DNA of 9,688 bases. Origin: an uncultured Lachnospiraceae bacterium (GTDB lineage: Bacteria; Bacillota; Clostridia; Lachnospirales; Lachnospiraceae). The notes under the pieces are model-generated. The model did no database searches. It was not told the DNA's origin and worked only from the letters and a program-made list of their open reading frames with translations. Shown piece by piece: positions 1 through 6,796 of this stretch (the first letter of the stretch is position 1; every line of letters begins with the position of its first letter). Where the stretch lies: contig CAJUHQ010000134.1 in NCBI GenBank assembly GCA_910586095.1, forward strand, positions 1 to 9,688, in the 5' to 3' direction. The position numbers were made by a program, and so were the translations under genes.

Positions 1-767
1 ATGAAGTGATACCAGCTATTCAGTCAGCTACAGAAGAAATGAATACATTCAATGAGACTGCTGATACGGATATTGAAAAGGTCATTACAATTCATTATGA
101 AACTATAGGAGGTGACATATCTTCTGAAAGTAATAAGTCTAAGCCATCAGGAAACGCCCATGTTGAAGGAACTGCAAAAGTTACAGGTGATTGGTCTGTG
201 CAGTCTAATGAAAAGAAAGCATTGGTTGGAGAGATTGGAAGGGAACTAGTTGTAAGAGATGGCAGGTTCTTTACTGTTGGAGAAAAAGGCGCTGAAATGT
301 TTGACATTAAGAAAGGTGATATTGTCTTTAATAATGAGCAAACAGAAGCCCTATTGAAAAATGGACATATTTCAGGTCATGGGAAGGCTTATGCTGATGG
401 AACAGTTGGAGATCCATTTGCTTCAGGCAGATATGTACCAATTCAGCCAGGAGATCGCGCATGGGATCTACAGAAATCAGTTGAACCATTGCTGAAAAAG
501 ATGGAAAGTGATTTAGGTTATCTTGCAAGTAATTCAAGACTTGAACATGGTAGACAATTAGATAAGATGGTAAATCAAATAACAAATGCTACCAATATCA
601 CCAATAACATGAGGACTATACAGCCCAGCATTAATATAGGCGATATACATATAGTTTGTCCTGGAGTCACAGAGGCTGAAGTTGCAAATCAAGTCGGATT
701 AGAAATAAAAAAGATTTTTCTTGGCCTACCTAACTATGCTGAACAACAGAGCATGATTAGGAGGTGA
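1..767 (+). CDS. Phage tail tape-measure protein, C-terminal part (5' end outside window)
   Basis: The reading frame is open to the left edge, so this is the end of a longer gene; the GTG at 6 is probably not the real start. Tape-measure proteins set tail length, fill the tail tube and help DNA enter the cell. About residues 75-135 (numbering from the GTG) show the typical Firmicutes tape-measure end: VGEIGRELVVRDGRFF, then VGEKGAEMFDIKKGDIVFN, then a Gly/His-rich stretch ending in YADGT. Residues 165-210 look helical and Asn-rich, and the last 45 residues (INIGDIHIVCPGVTEAEVANQVG) match the usual terminal segment before the tail-tip genes. The gene ends in ATT AGG AGG TGA, so its last codons form a perfect Shine-Dalgarno sequence that now has no gene directly after it. 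The family call is firm; the full length is unknown. Confidence 0.88.
   Translation, partial: EVIPAIQSATEEMNTFNETADTDIEKVITIHYETIGGDISSESNKSKPSGNAHVEGTAKVTGDWSVQSNEKKALVGEIGRELVVRDGRFFTVGEKGAEMFDIKKGDIVFNNEQTEALLKNGHISGHGKAYADGTVGDPFASGRYVPIQPGDRAWDLQKSVEPLLKKMESDLGYLASNSRLEHGRQLDKMVNQITNATNITNNMRTIQPSINIGDIHIVCPGVTEAEVANQVGLEIKKIFLGLPNYAEQQSMIRR
759..767 (+). promoter_or_regulatory. Orphan Shine-Dalgarno sequence AGGAGGTGA at the tape-measure stop
   Basis: AGGAGGTGA overlaps the tape-measure stop codon and is a perfect anti-16S match. No ATG, GTG or TTG with a usable frame lies at the expected 5-10 base spacing; the sequence there reads AATTTAAAAATAGC. Elsewhere in this cassette the same arrangement serves the next gene (for example 8621-8638). 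I infer that it once served the next tail gene and that the insertion at about 768 separated them. Confidence 0.55.
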
Positions 768-775
768 ATTTAAAA

Positions 776-807
776 ATAGCTACATTCTGAAATATGGGTG
801 TAGCTAT
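776..807. other. Hairpin at the left edge of the inserted segment
   Basis: ATAGCTACATTC (776-787) pairs with GGGTGTAGCTAT (796-807), giving 12 base pairs including two G-T pairs, with an 8-base loop. There is no T run after it on the + strand. On the - strand the stem is followed by TTTTTAAATT, so it could act as a weak terminator against antisense transcription. It could also be a 3'-end processing or stability stem for the tape-measure mRNA, or a remnant of the insertion event. The pairing is visible; the role is not. Confidence 0.5.
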
Positions 808-860
808 CATAATACAATTAAAAATATATTTTTATTCTATTTTAAGCATTATAATTCATG

Positions 861-889
861 TAGAATTTTGTAAAATAATGATGTATAAT
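861..889 (+). promoter_or_regulatory. Candidate promoter for the membrane-protein/small-protein pair
   Basis: A perfect -10 hexamer TATAAT lies at 884-889, 32 bases before the chosen ATG at 922. The best-spaced -35 is TAGAAT at 861-866 with a 17-base spacer, a weak match to TTGACA. The surroundings are very AT-rich, so a chance match is possible. Its position between the tape-measure end and the first cargo gene is what would be expected of a self-expressed cargo unit. Confidence 0.45.
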
Positions 890-908
890 ATATTAAAAAT
901 TCGTAATT

Positions 909-915
909 GGCGGTG
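909..915 (+). promoter_or_regulatory. Ribosome binding site deciding the start at 922
   Basis: GGCGGTG sits six bases before the ATG at 922. The upstream in-frame TTG (907) and GTG (913) overlap this site and have no purine-rich element of their own, so 922 is preferred. Confidence 0.5.
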
Positions 916-921
916 AAAAAA

Positions 922-1863
922 ATGGCAAATGACATATCAGGAAAAAAATTAATAGTAATGTTATTCAATAAATTTTTTACGAGTGATTTGACAATTGCAA
1001 TAATAAATATATTTTTACCAGTTATTATTTCTATACACTGCACTAAATATGAAAATACAAAAAGTTGGTGGATACTTGTTTTTATAATATGTGCAATTAT
1101 TATTTTTTTTAATATTACATCATTTATTATAAAAAATACAGAAAATAAGCAAAACCAAAATATAAATTTATCATATAGATGTTATATTGAGCAATGTTCA
1201 ATAAACAACAAATTTGCTAATAATATTTATAGATTGAATAAAACAATAAATGATTTTATTACTGCTAAAAAGCCAATATCAAGAAAAGCATTTGATAAAA
1301 TAGCAGATTTTCAAACATTTTCTTTTTTAATTTGTGAGAGTATTCATCATATGTTAAGAAATGAATTTGGAGATGACATAAACTGTGAAGTTACAATAAT
1401 GAAAAAACAAAATAATAAAATAAAAATGGTTGCATACGCTAACGACGACAATAAAAGTCCATCAACTTATATGAACTATTTTAACTTAGATGAACGAGAT
1501 ATATTGTTTGTTCGACTTTTTAATGATTTAAATGGTGAAATCGTATGTGAACCTAATAAAAAGGCTGTTACTGTTGCATTTAAAAAATTAAAGGGAAGTG
1601 AAAAAAGAGAAGAAGAAATTTGTCAATATATAGGAATCCCAATTAAAACAAATAGAAATGAAATAGAATTACTGTTACAAATAGATGTTTCAAAAGAGAA
1701 AGTATTTGGGAAAAATGAAAAACAAATGACTTTATTTGCAAAAAATATCTTATATCCATATGCAGTGTTATTGCATAAAACTTATGAAAGAGATTTGATT
1801 TTTAACCAATATTATGATATGATTATCTCAATGTTATCCATAGAAAATGTGAGCCAGCTATGA
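922..1863 (+). CDS. Two-helix membrane protein with GAF-like cytoplasmic domain, unknown function
   Basis: I do not recognise a named family. The protein is 313 residues from the ATG at 922, chosen because GGCGGTG lies six bases upstream. Residues ~22-40 and ~49-70 are two hydrophobic segments joined by a short hydrophilic loop; a positively charged, Asn/Lys-rich stretch then leads into a soluble part. Residues ~125-290 look GAF-like: a helix (FSFLICESIHHMLRNEF), a strand (CEVTIM), a later YIGIPI strand, a LLLQIDV strand, and a closing helix FAKNILYPYAVLLHKTYERD. This order resembles GAF sensor or ligand-binding folds, but no catalytic motif is visible. It is not a tail protein by any sign. 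The gene overlaps the next one by ATGA, implying coupled translation, and has its own candidate promoter. Its A/T content is clearly above the flanking tail genes. A membrane-anchored superinfection-exclusion or abortive-infection effector is a hypothesis only. Confidence 0.6.
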   Translation: MANDISGKKLIVMLFNKFFTSDLTIAIINIFLPVIISIHCTKYENTKSWWILVFIICAIIIFFNITSFIIKNTENKQNQNINLSYRCYIEQCSINNKFANNIYRLNKTINDFITAKKPISRKAFDKIADFQTFSFLICESIHHMLRNEFGDDINCEVTIMKKQNNKIKMVAYANDDNKSPSTYMNYFNLDERDILFVRLFNDLNGEIVCEPNKKAVTVAFKKLKGSEKREEEICQYIGIPIKTNRNEIELLLQIDVSKEKVFGKNEKQMTLFAKNILYPYAVLLHKTYERDLIFNQYYDMIISMLSIENVSQL

Positions 1864-2156
1864 AGATCATTTATATAAACGAAATAAAATTTGAAGTTAA
1901 TAAAGCTACAATAATGAACATGATGGAGTGTATTACTATGCATACAGAACAAGAAATCTTAATTAGAAATAAGCAAGATGCTGGCAAATTATCAAAAAAA
2001 ACGCACGAAATGTTAGATGAAAGTAGAAAAATGAGATTGAAACAAGCTATTAAAGATAATGATATATTGTATTTAAACAGTATTTATGAAAATTTTTCGA
2101 TACTTGATCTATTAAAATTGTTATGCAAAAAAACTATAAATCATTTAAATTTGTAA
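1860..2156 (+). CDS. Small basic helical protein coupled to the membrane protein, unknown function
   Basis: This 98-residue protein is not recognised. The ATG (1860-1862) overlaps the upstream TGA as ATGA and has no good ribosome binding site of its own, so it is probably translated by ribosomes finishing the membrane-protein gene. A short N-terminal strand-like part (MKIIYINEIKFEV) is followed by mostly helical, Lys-rich sequence; residues ~27-65 contain many charged residues (EQEILIRNKQDAGKLSKK and onwards). The last ~25 residues are Leu-rich and may pack against a partner. There are no membrane segments and no catalytic motif. The fixed coupling suggests a partner or regulator of the membrane protein, possibly an antitoxin-like or adaptor subunit, but the sequence alone does not show which. 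Confidence 0.6.
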   Translation: MKIIYINEIKFEVNKATIMNMMECITMHTEQEILIRNKQDAGKLSKKTHEMLDESRKMRLKQAIKDNDILYLNSIYENFSILDLLKLLCKKTINHLNL

Positions 2157-2211
2157 GCACACTATTATTAATTGTGTATATTGCAAAAATTAATAACTAG
2201 ATTTTATTTAT

Positions 2212-2248
2212 ATAAAAGAGCAAGAGAAGCACTCTCCTGCTCTTTTAT
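2212..2248. terminator. Rho-independent terminator closing the inserted module
   Basis: ATAAAAGAGCA (2212-2222) pairs with TGCTCTTTTAT (2238-2248). After one A/C mismatch, GAGA (2224-2227) pairs with TCTC (2233-2236) around the loop AGCAC. The stem is 15 pairs. The TTTT and AAAA arms make it usable in both directions. It lies 56 bases after the small gene's stop and 37 bases before the next ATG. Confidence 0.82.
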
Positions 2249-2284
2249 TATATTCTAAATAAAAGCAAAAAAGGAGACTATAAA

Positions 2285-2523
2285 ATGGCACTTAATGAAA
2301 CAATTGCCACTGGACGCAAATTTAGAGAATTAATTGATGAAGCTGTAATGTTATGGGAAAGAATATCCTTTTGGTGTAAAGCATCTGACTGTGAATTTGA
2401 CGATGGAAAAACTGCTGAAGTCAAATTAGGAGCTATAAATGGAATAACAGATAGTTTAACTAGTGACGCATCTGATATTGCTGCTAGTGCTGCCGCCGTT
2501 AAGGCATTAAATGATAAAATTAC
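2285..2523 (+). repeat. Direct repeat copy 1 (fibre base domain), partner at 9178-9416
   Basis: The DNA matches 9178-9416 in the same orientation. Perfect stretches include 35 bases at 2429-2463 (= 9322-9356) and 26 bases at 2498-2523 (= 9391-9416). Similarity ends immediately after the codons for ALNDKIT. Recombination between the copies would remove about 6.9 kb carrying the baseplate and fibre genes. Confidence 0.85.
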
Positions 2524-2539
2524 AGCAATAAGAATTTAA
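2285..2539 (+). CDS. Short tail-fibre base-domain protein (paralogue of the fibre at 9178)
   Basis: An 84-residue protein with AAGGAG eight bases before its ATG. It consists almost only of a domain found at the start of many Clostridia phage fibre proteins: TGRKFRELIDEA, LWERISFW, KASDCEFDDGKTAE, then LGAINGITDSLTS and AAAVKALNDKI. By eye about 67 of the first 82 residues match the protein starting at 9178. That copy continues for another ~68 residues; this one stops after AIRI. It may be a truncated fibre, or a short fibre base or adaptor that works alone. It sits directly behind the terminator of the inserted module and before the baseplate genes, an unusual place for a fibre domain. The match to the downstream paralogue is certain; the role of the short form is inferred. 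Confidence 0.75.
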   Translation: MALNETIATGRKFRELIDEAVMLWERISFWCKASDCEFDDGKTAEVKLGAINGITDSLTSDASDIAASAAAVKALNDKITAIRI

Positions 2540-2560
2540 AAGAAAATTGGAGGAAATGTA

Positions 2561-2818
2561 ATGGATATTAAAGAAGCACTGATAAAATCGATTCAAACTG
2601 TCGTTGAAAAAAACATAAATTATTGTAATTATGATGTAACATATAAAACAGTCATTAAGGAAATTACTCCAAAAGGATATATAATTTTGGATAGAGCAGG
2701 TAGTAAAAGAACAGTAAAATGCTGTATACCAAATATGGAATTAAGAATTGGACAAAGTATATATGTAAAGGAACCCATGAGCGATATAAACAATATTCAT
2801 ATCTGTGGTATAGCATAA
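2561..2818 (+). CDS. Small tail/baseplate protein, OB-fold-like
   Basis: An 85-residue protein with GGAGG about seven bases before the ATG. An N-terminal helix (DIKEALIKSIQTVVEKNI) is followed by alternating strands: YDVTYKTVIKEITPKGYIIL, KRTVKCCIP, then GQSIYVKEPMSDINNIHICGIA. The pattern of helix, short beta-barrel and a closing 'G-Q-x-hydrophobic-Y-V ... IhICG' strand pair is common in small proteins and N-terminal domains of Clostridia phage tail cassettes and looks like an OB fold. Such domains usually form contacts in the baseplate. It lies 21 bases after the short fibre-domain gene and 34 bases before the FN3-type gene, so it is in the same operon. The exact role is inferred from context. 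Confidence 0.6.
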   Translation: MDIKEALIKSIQTVVEKNINYCNYDVTYKTVIKEITPKGYIILDRAGSKRTVKCCIPNMELRIGQSIYVKEPMSDINNIHICGIA

Positions 2819-2852
2819 AAGGAATTTTTAAACAGAAGGAAGGTAAATAAAA

Positions 2853-4070
2853 ATGGCAAAACCAATCATAAAACATATAACCCCCTTTGATGCCACTAAA
2901 CCATATGAAATATCAATTTCATGGCTGGGTAATCGTGCCCATGCAAATAGAATCGTAATATATGATAATGAAACAAACAATGTCGTATTTGATGATATGG
3001 TATCCTCTTTTATTTTAAAACATACAATACCAGCAAATATTTTAACAAATGGTAAAAAATATGTTATTCAATCTCAGGTTTATGACATTTACAACACTCC
3101 TTCTGTTCTATCTGATAAAGTATTATTTTATACATTTGCAACTCCAGAATTTCATTTTGAAAACTTAGATGAAAATCCTATTATTACAAATTCGTCATTT
3201 ACTGCTACTATCTATTATTATTCTTCAGATTGGGAAAATATTAACAAATACAAATTTTGTTTGTATGATGCATCCAAAAAGCTTTTACGTGAAAGTGCAG
3301 AATTGACTAATGAATTTAATATAAACTATACATATAATGGCCTTGATAATAACACTGTTTATTATATAAGATGCATTGGTATCACAGTTAATGGAATGGA
3401 ACTTGATACAGGATATATTGAAATTATAGTAAAATTTGAGAACCCTAATGTATATGCACGAATTTACGCTACTCCTCTTCCATCACAAGGCTGTATACAG
3501 GTTGCAACAAATCTTAAAATAATTCAATATAACGGTAATGATACTTTTGAATACATAGATGGAATGATAGATCTTAGAAACAAAACTCTATACTATGACA
3601 GTGGATTCCTAATTGAAGATGATTTTACAGTTTTGATACGTGGCACAAATCTTTGGCAAAATGCAGAAATATTCAAAATGAATAACGATGCATTGGGACT
3701 CACCTTAAGTTCTCATATTTATACTGACGGAAAACTACGATTTCGATTGCTTGTTCCAAATGGTGTAAGTAATTATTTATTATACTCTGATGCACAAGTT
3801 TTTGAAAATGACGACATGATAACCATTGCAATTAGGCGAAAAAAGAATGTGTATCAAATCAAAGTATTTGTTGAGCTTAGAGATGTTAAAAAAGGAAATA
3901 TGTGGTATGGAACATTACGTCCTAATCAAAATTTAATGAATGATCTTGATACATGGATAGATACTGATAGTGATACTTATGTCGTTGAAAGAAATAATTG
4001 CACAACATATTTAAATTTACCTGAACCGTTACATGCAATTTTAAATGACTTATGGTTAGGAGGCGACTAA
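2853..4070 (+). CDS. Tail protein with FN3-like repeats and a LamG-like domain
   Basis: A 405-residue structural protein; AGAAGGAAGG precedes the ATG. Residues ~1-95 and ~100-195 each look like a fibronectin-III-type beta sandwich (ISWLGNRAHANRIVIYDN, then YVIQSQVYDIYNTPSVLSDK in the first; YKFCLYDASKKLL and NNTVYYIRCIGITVNGMEL in the second). Residues ~215-385 resemble a concanavalin/LamG jelly roll (DFTVLIRGTNLWQNAEIFKM, LRFRLLVPNG, YQIKVFVELR). Such domains are carried by baseplate or tail-tip proteins that bind surface sugars or hold fibres. The protein ends LPEPLHAILNDLWLGGD, the EP-x8-W tail motif seen in four other proteins here. The GGD codons form AGGAGG, the ribosome binding site of the next gene. 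The fold calls are by pattern only; a tail structural role is well supported by context. Confidence 0.72.
   Translation: MAKPIIKHITPFDATKPYEISISWLGNRAHANRIVIYDNETNNVVFDDMVSSFILKHTIPANILTNGKKYVIQSQVYDIYNTPSVLSDKVLFYTFATPEFHFENLDENPIITNSSFTATIYYYSSDWENINKYKFCLYDASKKLLRESAELTNEFNINYTYNGLDNNTVYYIRCIGITVNGMELDTGYIEIIVKFENPNVYARIYATPLPSQGCIQVATNLKIIQYNGNDTFEYIDGMIDLRNKTLYYDSGFLIEDDFTVLIRGTNLWQNAEIFKMNNDALGLTLSSHIYTDGKLRFRLLVPNGVSNYLLYSDAQVFENDDMITIAIRRKKNVYQIKVFVELRDVKKGNMWYGTLRPNQNLMNDLDTWIDTDSDTYVVERNNCTTYLNLPEPLHAILNDLWLGGD
4058..4063 (+). promoter_or_regulatory. Ribosome binding site with conflicting downstream starts
   Basis: AGGAGG lies 6 bases before an ATG at 4070 and 13 bases before the ATG at 4077. 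The first, best-spaced ATG opens a frame that reads MAHVYMWR and stops at 4096. Only the second is in the frame of the 309-residue protein. Confidence 0.6.
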
Positions 4071-4076
4071 TGGCAC

Positions 4077-5006
4077 ATGTTTATATGTGGCGATAATTTT
4101 GTTGGTGGAGAATTGTCATGTGCTCTTACTCCTACTGGCATAAAAAATATAAATTATGTAGAACTAAAAAACGGGATATATGATGACTTATATATTACTA
4201 AAGCAATTGATTTTGAACTAAGTAATGAATGTCCACAGGAATGGGATTTTGATACTATTCTATGGGCAAAATTTAATGGAACTACAAATGCAGGAAATAT
4301 TGATTGGGATTTAGATGTTATATCGCATATTATATTAAAAAGTAGAACAGAAGGAAACTATCAATGGAAAACAATAGCTGTAAAAGAAATTAAAACAGTT
4401 GATGACTATATAATAAATTATCCTGACTATTTTACGGCATCTGGCGAAACGGTTGAATATGCTGTTGTCCCTGTATCATATGGCTGTGAAGGGAATTATG
4501 CTACAACTAAAGCGATGCTGAAAATTAATAAAATGTTTTTGATTGAGGGAAATATTATTTGGGGAACAGAAATTACAGATGGATATTGTGATACTACACG
4601 TAACATTCCCTCTTCCACTGTAGAATTATTGAACAAGAGATATCCTATATTTATCAGAAACACAGTAGCCAATTATGATACTGGTAATTGTAAAGGTTCT
4701 TTTGTACCTCTCGTAGATGAAAATTCTTGTAATTTAGCTTATGATGAACAACATAATTACCAGCGTATCAAATACCAAAGAGATTTCATGGATTTCATTT
4801 GTGATAGTATTCCAAAAATTCTTAAACTGCCTGATGGAAGACTGTGGATTATACAAGTAACTCCTAATCCAACTGATGCAGCCAACCAATCATACAATGA
4901 TAGGCAAATATCATGGAATTGGGTTGAAATTGGAAATATTAATTCTGAGGAAGATTTATATTATTTGGGATTATCAAATGTAACAGAAGAATGGTGGAAT
5001 AAATAA
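4077..5006 (+). CDS. Conserved tail structural protein, probable distal tail/baseplate component
   Basis: A 309-residue protein of a type regularly found beside FN3 and hub proteins in Clostridia prophages. Notable segments are CALTPTGIKNINYVELKNG near the start, CDTTRNIPSSTVELLNKRYP at about 170-190, and near the end ILKLPDGRLWIIQVTPNPTD followed by YNDRQISWNWVEIG. The beta-rich C-terminus ('DGRLW ... Q-V-T' then a strand ending W-V-E-I-G) resembles distal-tail-like proteins that ring the tail end, but I cannot name the family with certainty. The start is odd: the ribosome binding site is ideally placed for an ATG at 4070 in another frame, and 4077 has a long 13-base spacing. Either translation restarts at 4077 after the upstream TAA, or a one-base change has broken a longer N-terminus. 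The stop overlaps the next ATG as TAATG. Confidence 0.7.
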   Translation: MFICGDNFVGGELSCALTPTGIKNINYVELKNGIYDDLYITKAIDFELSNECPQEWDFDTILWAKFNGTTNAGNIDWDLDVISHIILKSRTEGNYQWKTIAVKEIKTVDDYIINYPDYFTASGETVEYAVVPVSYGCEGNYATTKAMLKINKMFLIEGNIIWGTEITDGYCDTTRNIPSSTVELLNKRYPIFIRNTVANYDTGNCKGSFVPLVDENSCNLAYDEQHNYQRIKYQRDFMDFICDSIPKILKLPDGRLWIIQVTPNPTDAANQSYNDRQISWNWVEIGNINSEEDLYYLGLSNVTEEWWNK

Positions 5007-6781
5007 TGTCATATATAATAACGCAAGAAGATTTGTTAATTGTTCTCCAGCAATCAGCAGCATCACAAACAATGAAATTAAAGATCGAAGTTTTAGACTT
5101 AAATCAAAAAATTATAGGAACTATTGAATGTGGATTGGTCAGTGGCAGTGTATCAATATCTGGTGAATCAGATATTCGTCGTACTGCCAGTTTTATTATA
5201 CAGCCCACTTTAACTGAACATATAAAACTTGCGGAGACAAGCTTGTTATGGCTTAATAAGGATATCAAAATATCTGTGGGCTTATATAATCCAAGAACTA
5301 AACAATACAAATATTATCCTTTAGGATGTTATGTTTATACGGATACATCTGAAACATATGATGCTACTACTAATAATCTTACAATTAACTGCTCGGATTT
5401 TATGAAAAAGTTGGATGGTACAAAAAACGGACAATTGGGTGCACTCATTATCAGTTATCCAGCTTACAAAGAAAATGAAGAAACAGGACAACCTACTGAA
5501 TATAACATAATTAGAAATGCTGTTATTGAAACTTTGGAAAAACTAGCACGAATAACTAATCATAGAATCGATGATATCGGAGAATATAAGGCTATGCCTG
5601 AATATAATGATGAATGGGAAAAATATCGTTCAGAACATGTAAACACTTGGAACACTATACCTTTTGATCAAGAATTTACTGCGGGATGTAGCGTTTTATC
5701 TATTCTTACAACATTTCGTGATTTATATCCAAATTACGAAATGTTTTTTGACATGGAAAATAACACATTTGTATGCCAATTACGACCAATGTGTTACGAG
5801 GATGAAATATATATAGACAATAGCTTCCTACAGCGTATATTAATTTCTGAAAATACTTCTGTAGATATGACTGCTGTACGAAACATCTGCGAAGTATGGG
5901 GACAATCAATAGACGCTGATTTTTATACAGAAGAATGTTCTTATCAAAATAACATATACTTTTCTACTATCGCAGGATACGAAAATGGATATTGTAATGG
6001 AGATATTATTTCCATCAAAATTCCTTCCATTAATCAATCAGGTTCACAAATCAATATAAACGGGTTTGGTACAATTGGAATATATAATGAAGCAAATGAT
6101 ATGCCCATCGAATCTAACATGTTAAAAGCAAACAATACCTATGGATTTAAAATCAAAAAGAACCGCATCAATGGACAATATATATTTAGGGCATACCTAT
6201 TAGGACAATGGCAGATTCATGCTATTAATGTATTGACCGATGGAAAGAAAAGTGGAAAATTTGTAACTAGCTCAGATGGTGAAGAATATGAATTGTATTC
6301 TAAAGAATATTTCGAAAAATTTTATAACTGTGAACGTGTTGATATGACTGTTATTGCTAATTCTCCTTTTACAGTTGAAAAATTAGGTGAAATACCTGAT
6401 ATAAAGATAAGTGGAGAATATGATAACATTACATCTGATGATCTTGCTGCTAATAGGGCTAAATGGGAAAATTGGAAAAATTGTAGATTGACTGATAATA
6501 TTACAATCACTACTGCTCTCCTACCATTTCTGGATGTAAATAAAAAAGTGTCCTATAAGAGAAGCAATTCTGACAAAGAACATCAATATATTATTTCTTC
6601 TGTTTCACATAACTTTTCAAATTACACTACCACCATTACTATGTATAGATTTTATCCTCTCTATGAAATGTTACTTAAAGAAAAAGGTACTCATAAGGTA
6701 TTAAACGAATATAGTCATGGCATATTGAACAGATACACACACGATGAAATCACTACGATCATCAGTCAGAAAGAATTTTAA
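5006..6781 (+). CDS. Large tail hub-like structural protein (DUF5048-like)
   Basis: A 591-residue protein that starts in a TAATG overlap, with GGTGG eight bases upstream. Residues ~20-150 match the opening of Firmicutes phage tail hub or tail-associated structural proteins: LKIEVLDLNQKIIGTIECG, then VSGSVSISGESDIRRTASF, YYPLGCYVYTDTSETYDATT and LTINCSDFMKKLDG. Residues ~220-300 (AGCSVLSILTTFRDLYPNYEMFFD) resemble the part of hub proteins that defines a coordinate-like 'solve for position' beta domain. The C-terminal ~80 residues (KVSYKRSNSDKEHQYIISSV, then TTTITMYRFYPLY) form the usual closing beta strands. The protein would sit under the tail tube and anchor fibres. From memory the family corresponds to DUF5048, which I could not confirm. 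I see no peptidase or lysozyme motif. Confidence 0.75.
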   Translation: MSYIITQEDLLIVLQQSAASQTMKLKIEVLDLNQKIIGTIECGLVSGSVSISGESDIRRTASFIIQPTLTEHIKLAETSLLWLNKDIKISVGLYNPRTKQYKYYPLGCYVYTDTSETYDATTNNLTINCSDFMKKLDGTKNGQLGALIISYPAYKENEETGQPTEYNIIRNAVIETLEKLARITNHRIDDIGEYKAMPEYNDEWEKYRSEHVNTWNTIPFDQEFTAGCSVLSILTTFRDLYPNYEMFFDMENNTFVCQLRPMCYEDEIYIDNSFLQRILISENTSVDMTAVRNICEVWGQSIDADFYTEECSYQNNIYFSTIAGYENGYCNGDIISIKIPSINQSGSQININGFGTIGIYNEANDMPIESNMLKANNTYGFKIKKNRINGQYIFRAYLLGQWQIHAINVLTDGKKSGKFVTSSDGEEYELYSKEYFEKFYNCERVDMTVIANSPFTVEKLGEIPDIKISGEYDNITSDDLAANRAKWENWKNCRLTDNITITTALLPFLDVNKKVSYKRSNSDKEHQYIISSVSHNFSNYTTTITMYRFYPLYEMLLKEKGTHKVLNEYSHGILNRYTHDEITTIISQKEF

Positions 6782-6796
6782 GAAAGAGGAAACCTG

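Noticed and set aside
849..1043. Minus-strand open frame of 64 codons opposite the membrane-protein gene
   Set aside because: It is the complement of the coding start and promoter region, has no ribosome binding site, and its hydrophobic content follows from AT-rich complement.
922..2156. Classical toxin-antitoxin operon
   Set aside because: The size and order (large membrane protein first, small basic protein second) and the lack of a DNA-binding motif do not match a known type closely enough to call it.
2158..2177. Short inverted repeat CACAC...GTGT after the small gene
   Set aside because: Only four or five pairs with a long loop in AT-rich sequence; not distinguishable from chance.
768..2284. 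Transposon or integrase-driven insertion
   Set aside because: I found no transposase, no terminal inverted repeats matching across the two edges and no convincing target-site duplication; exchange by homologous or illegitimate recombination is more likely.
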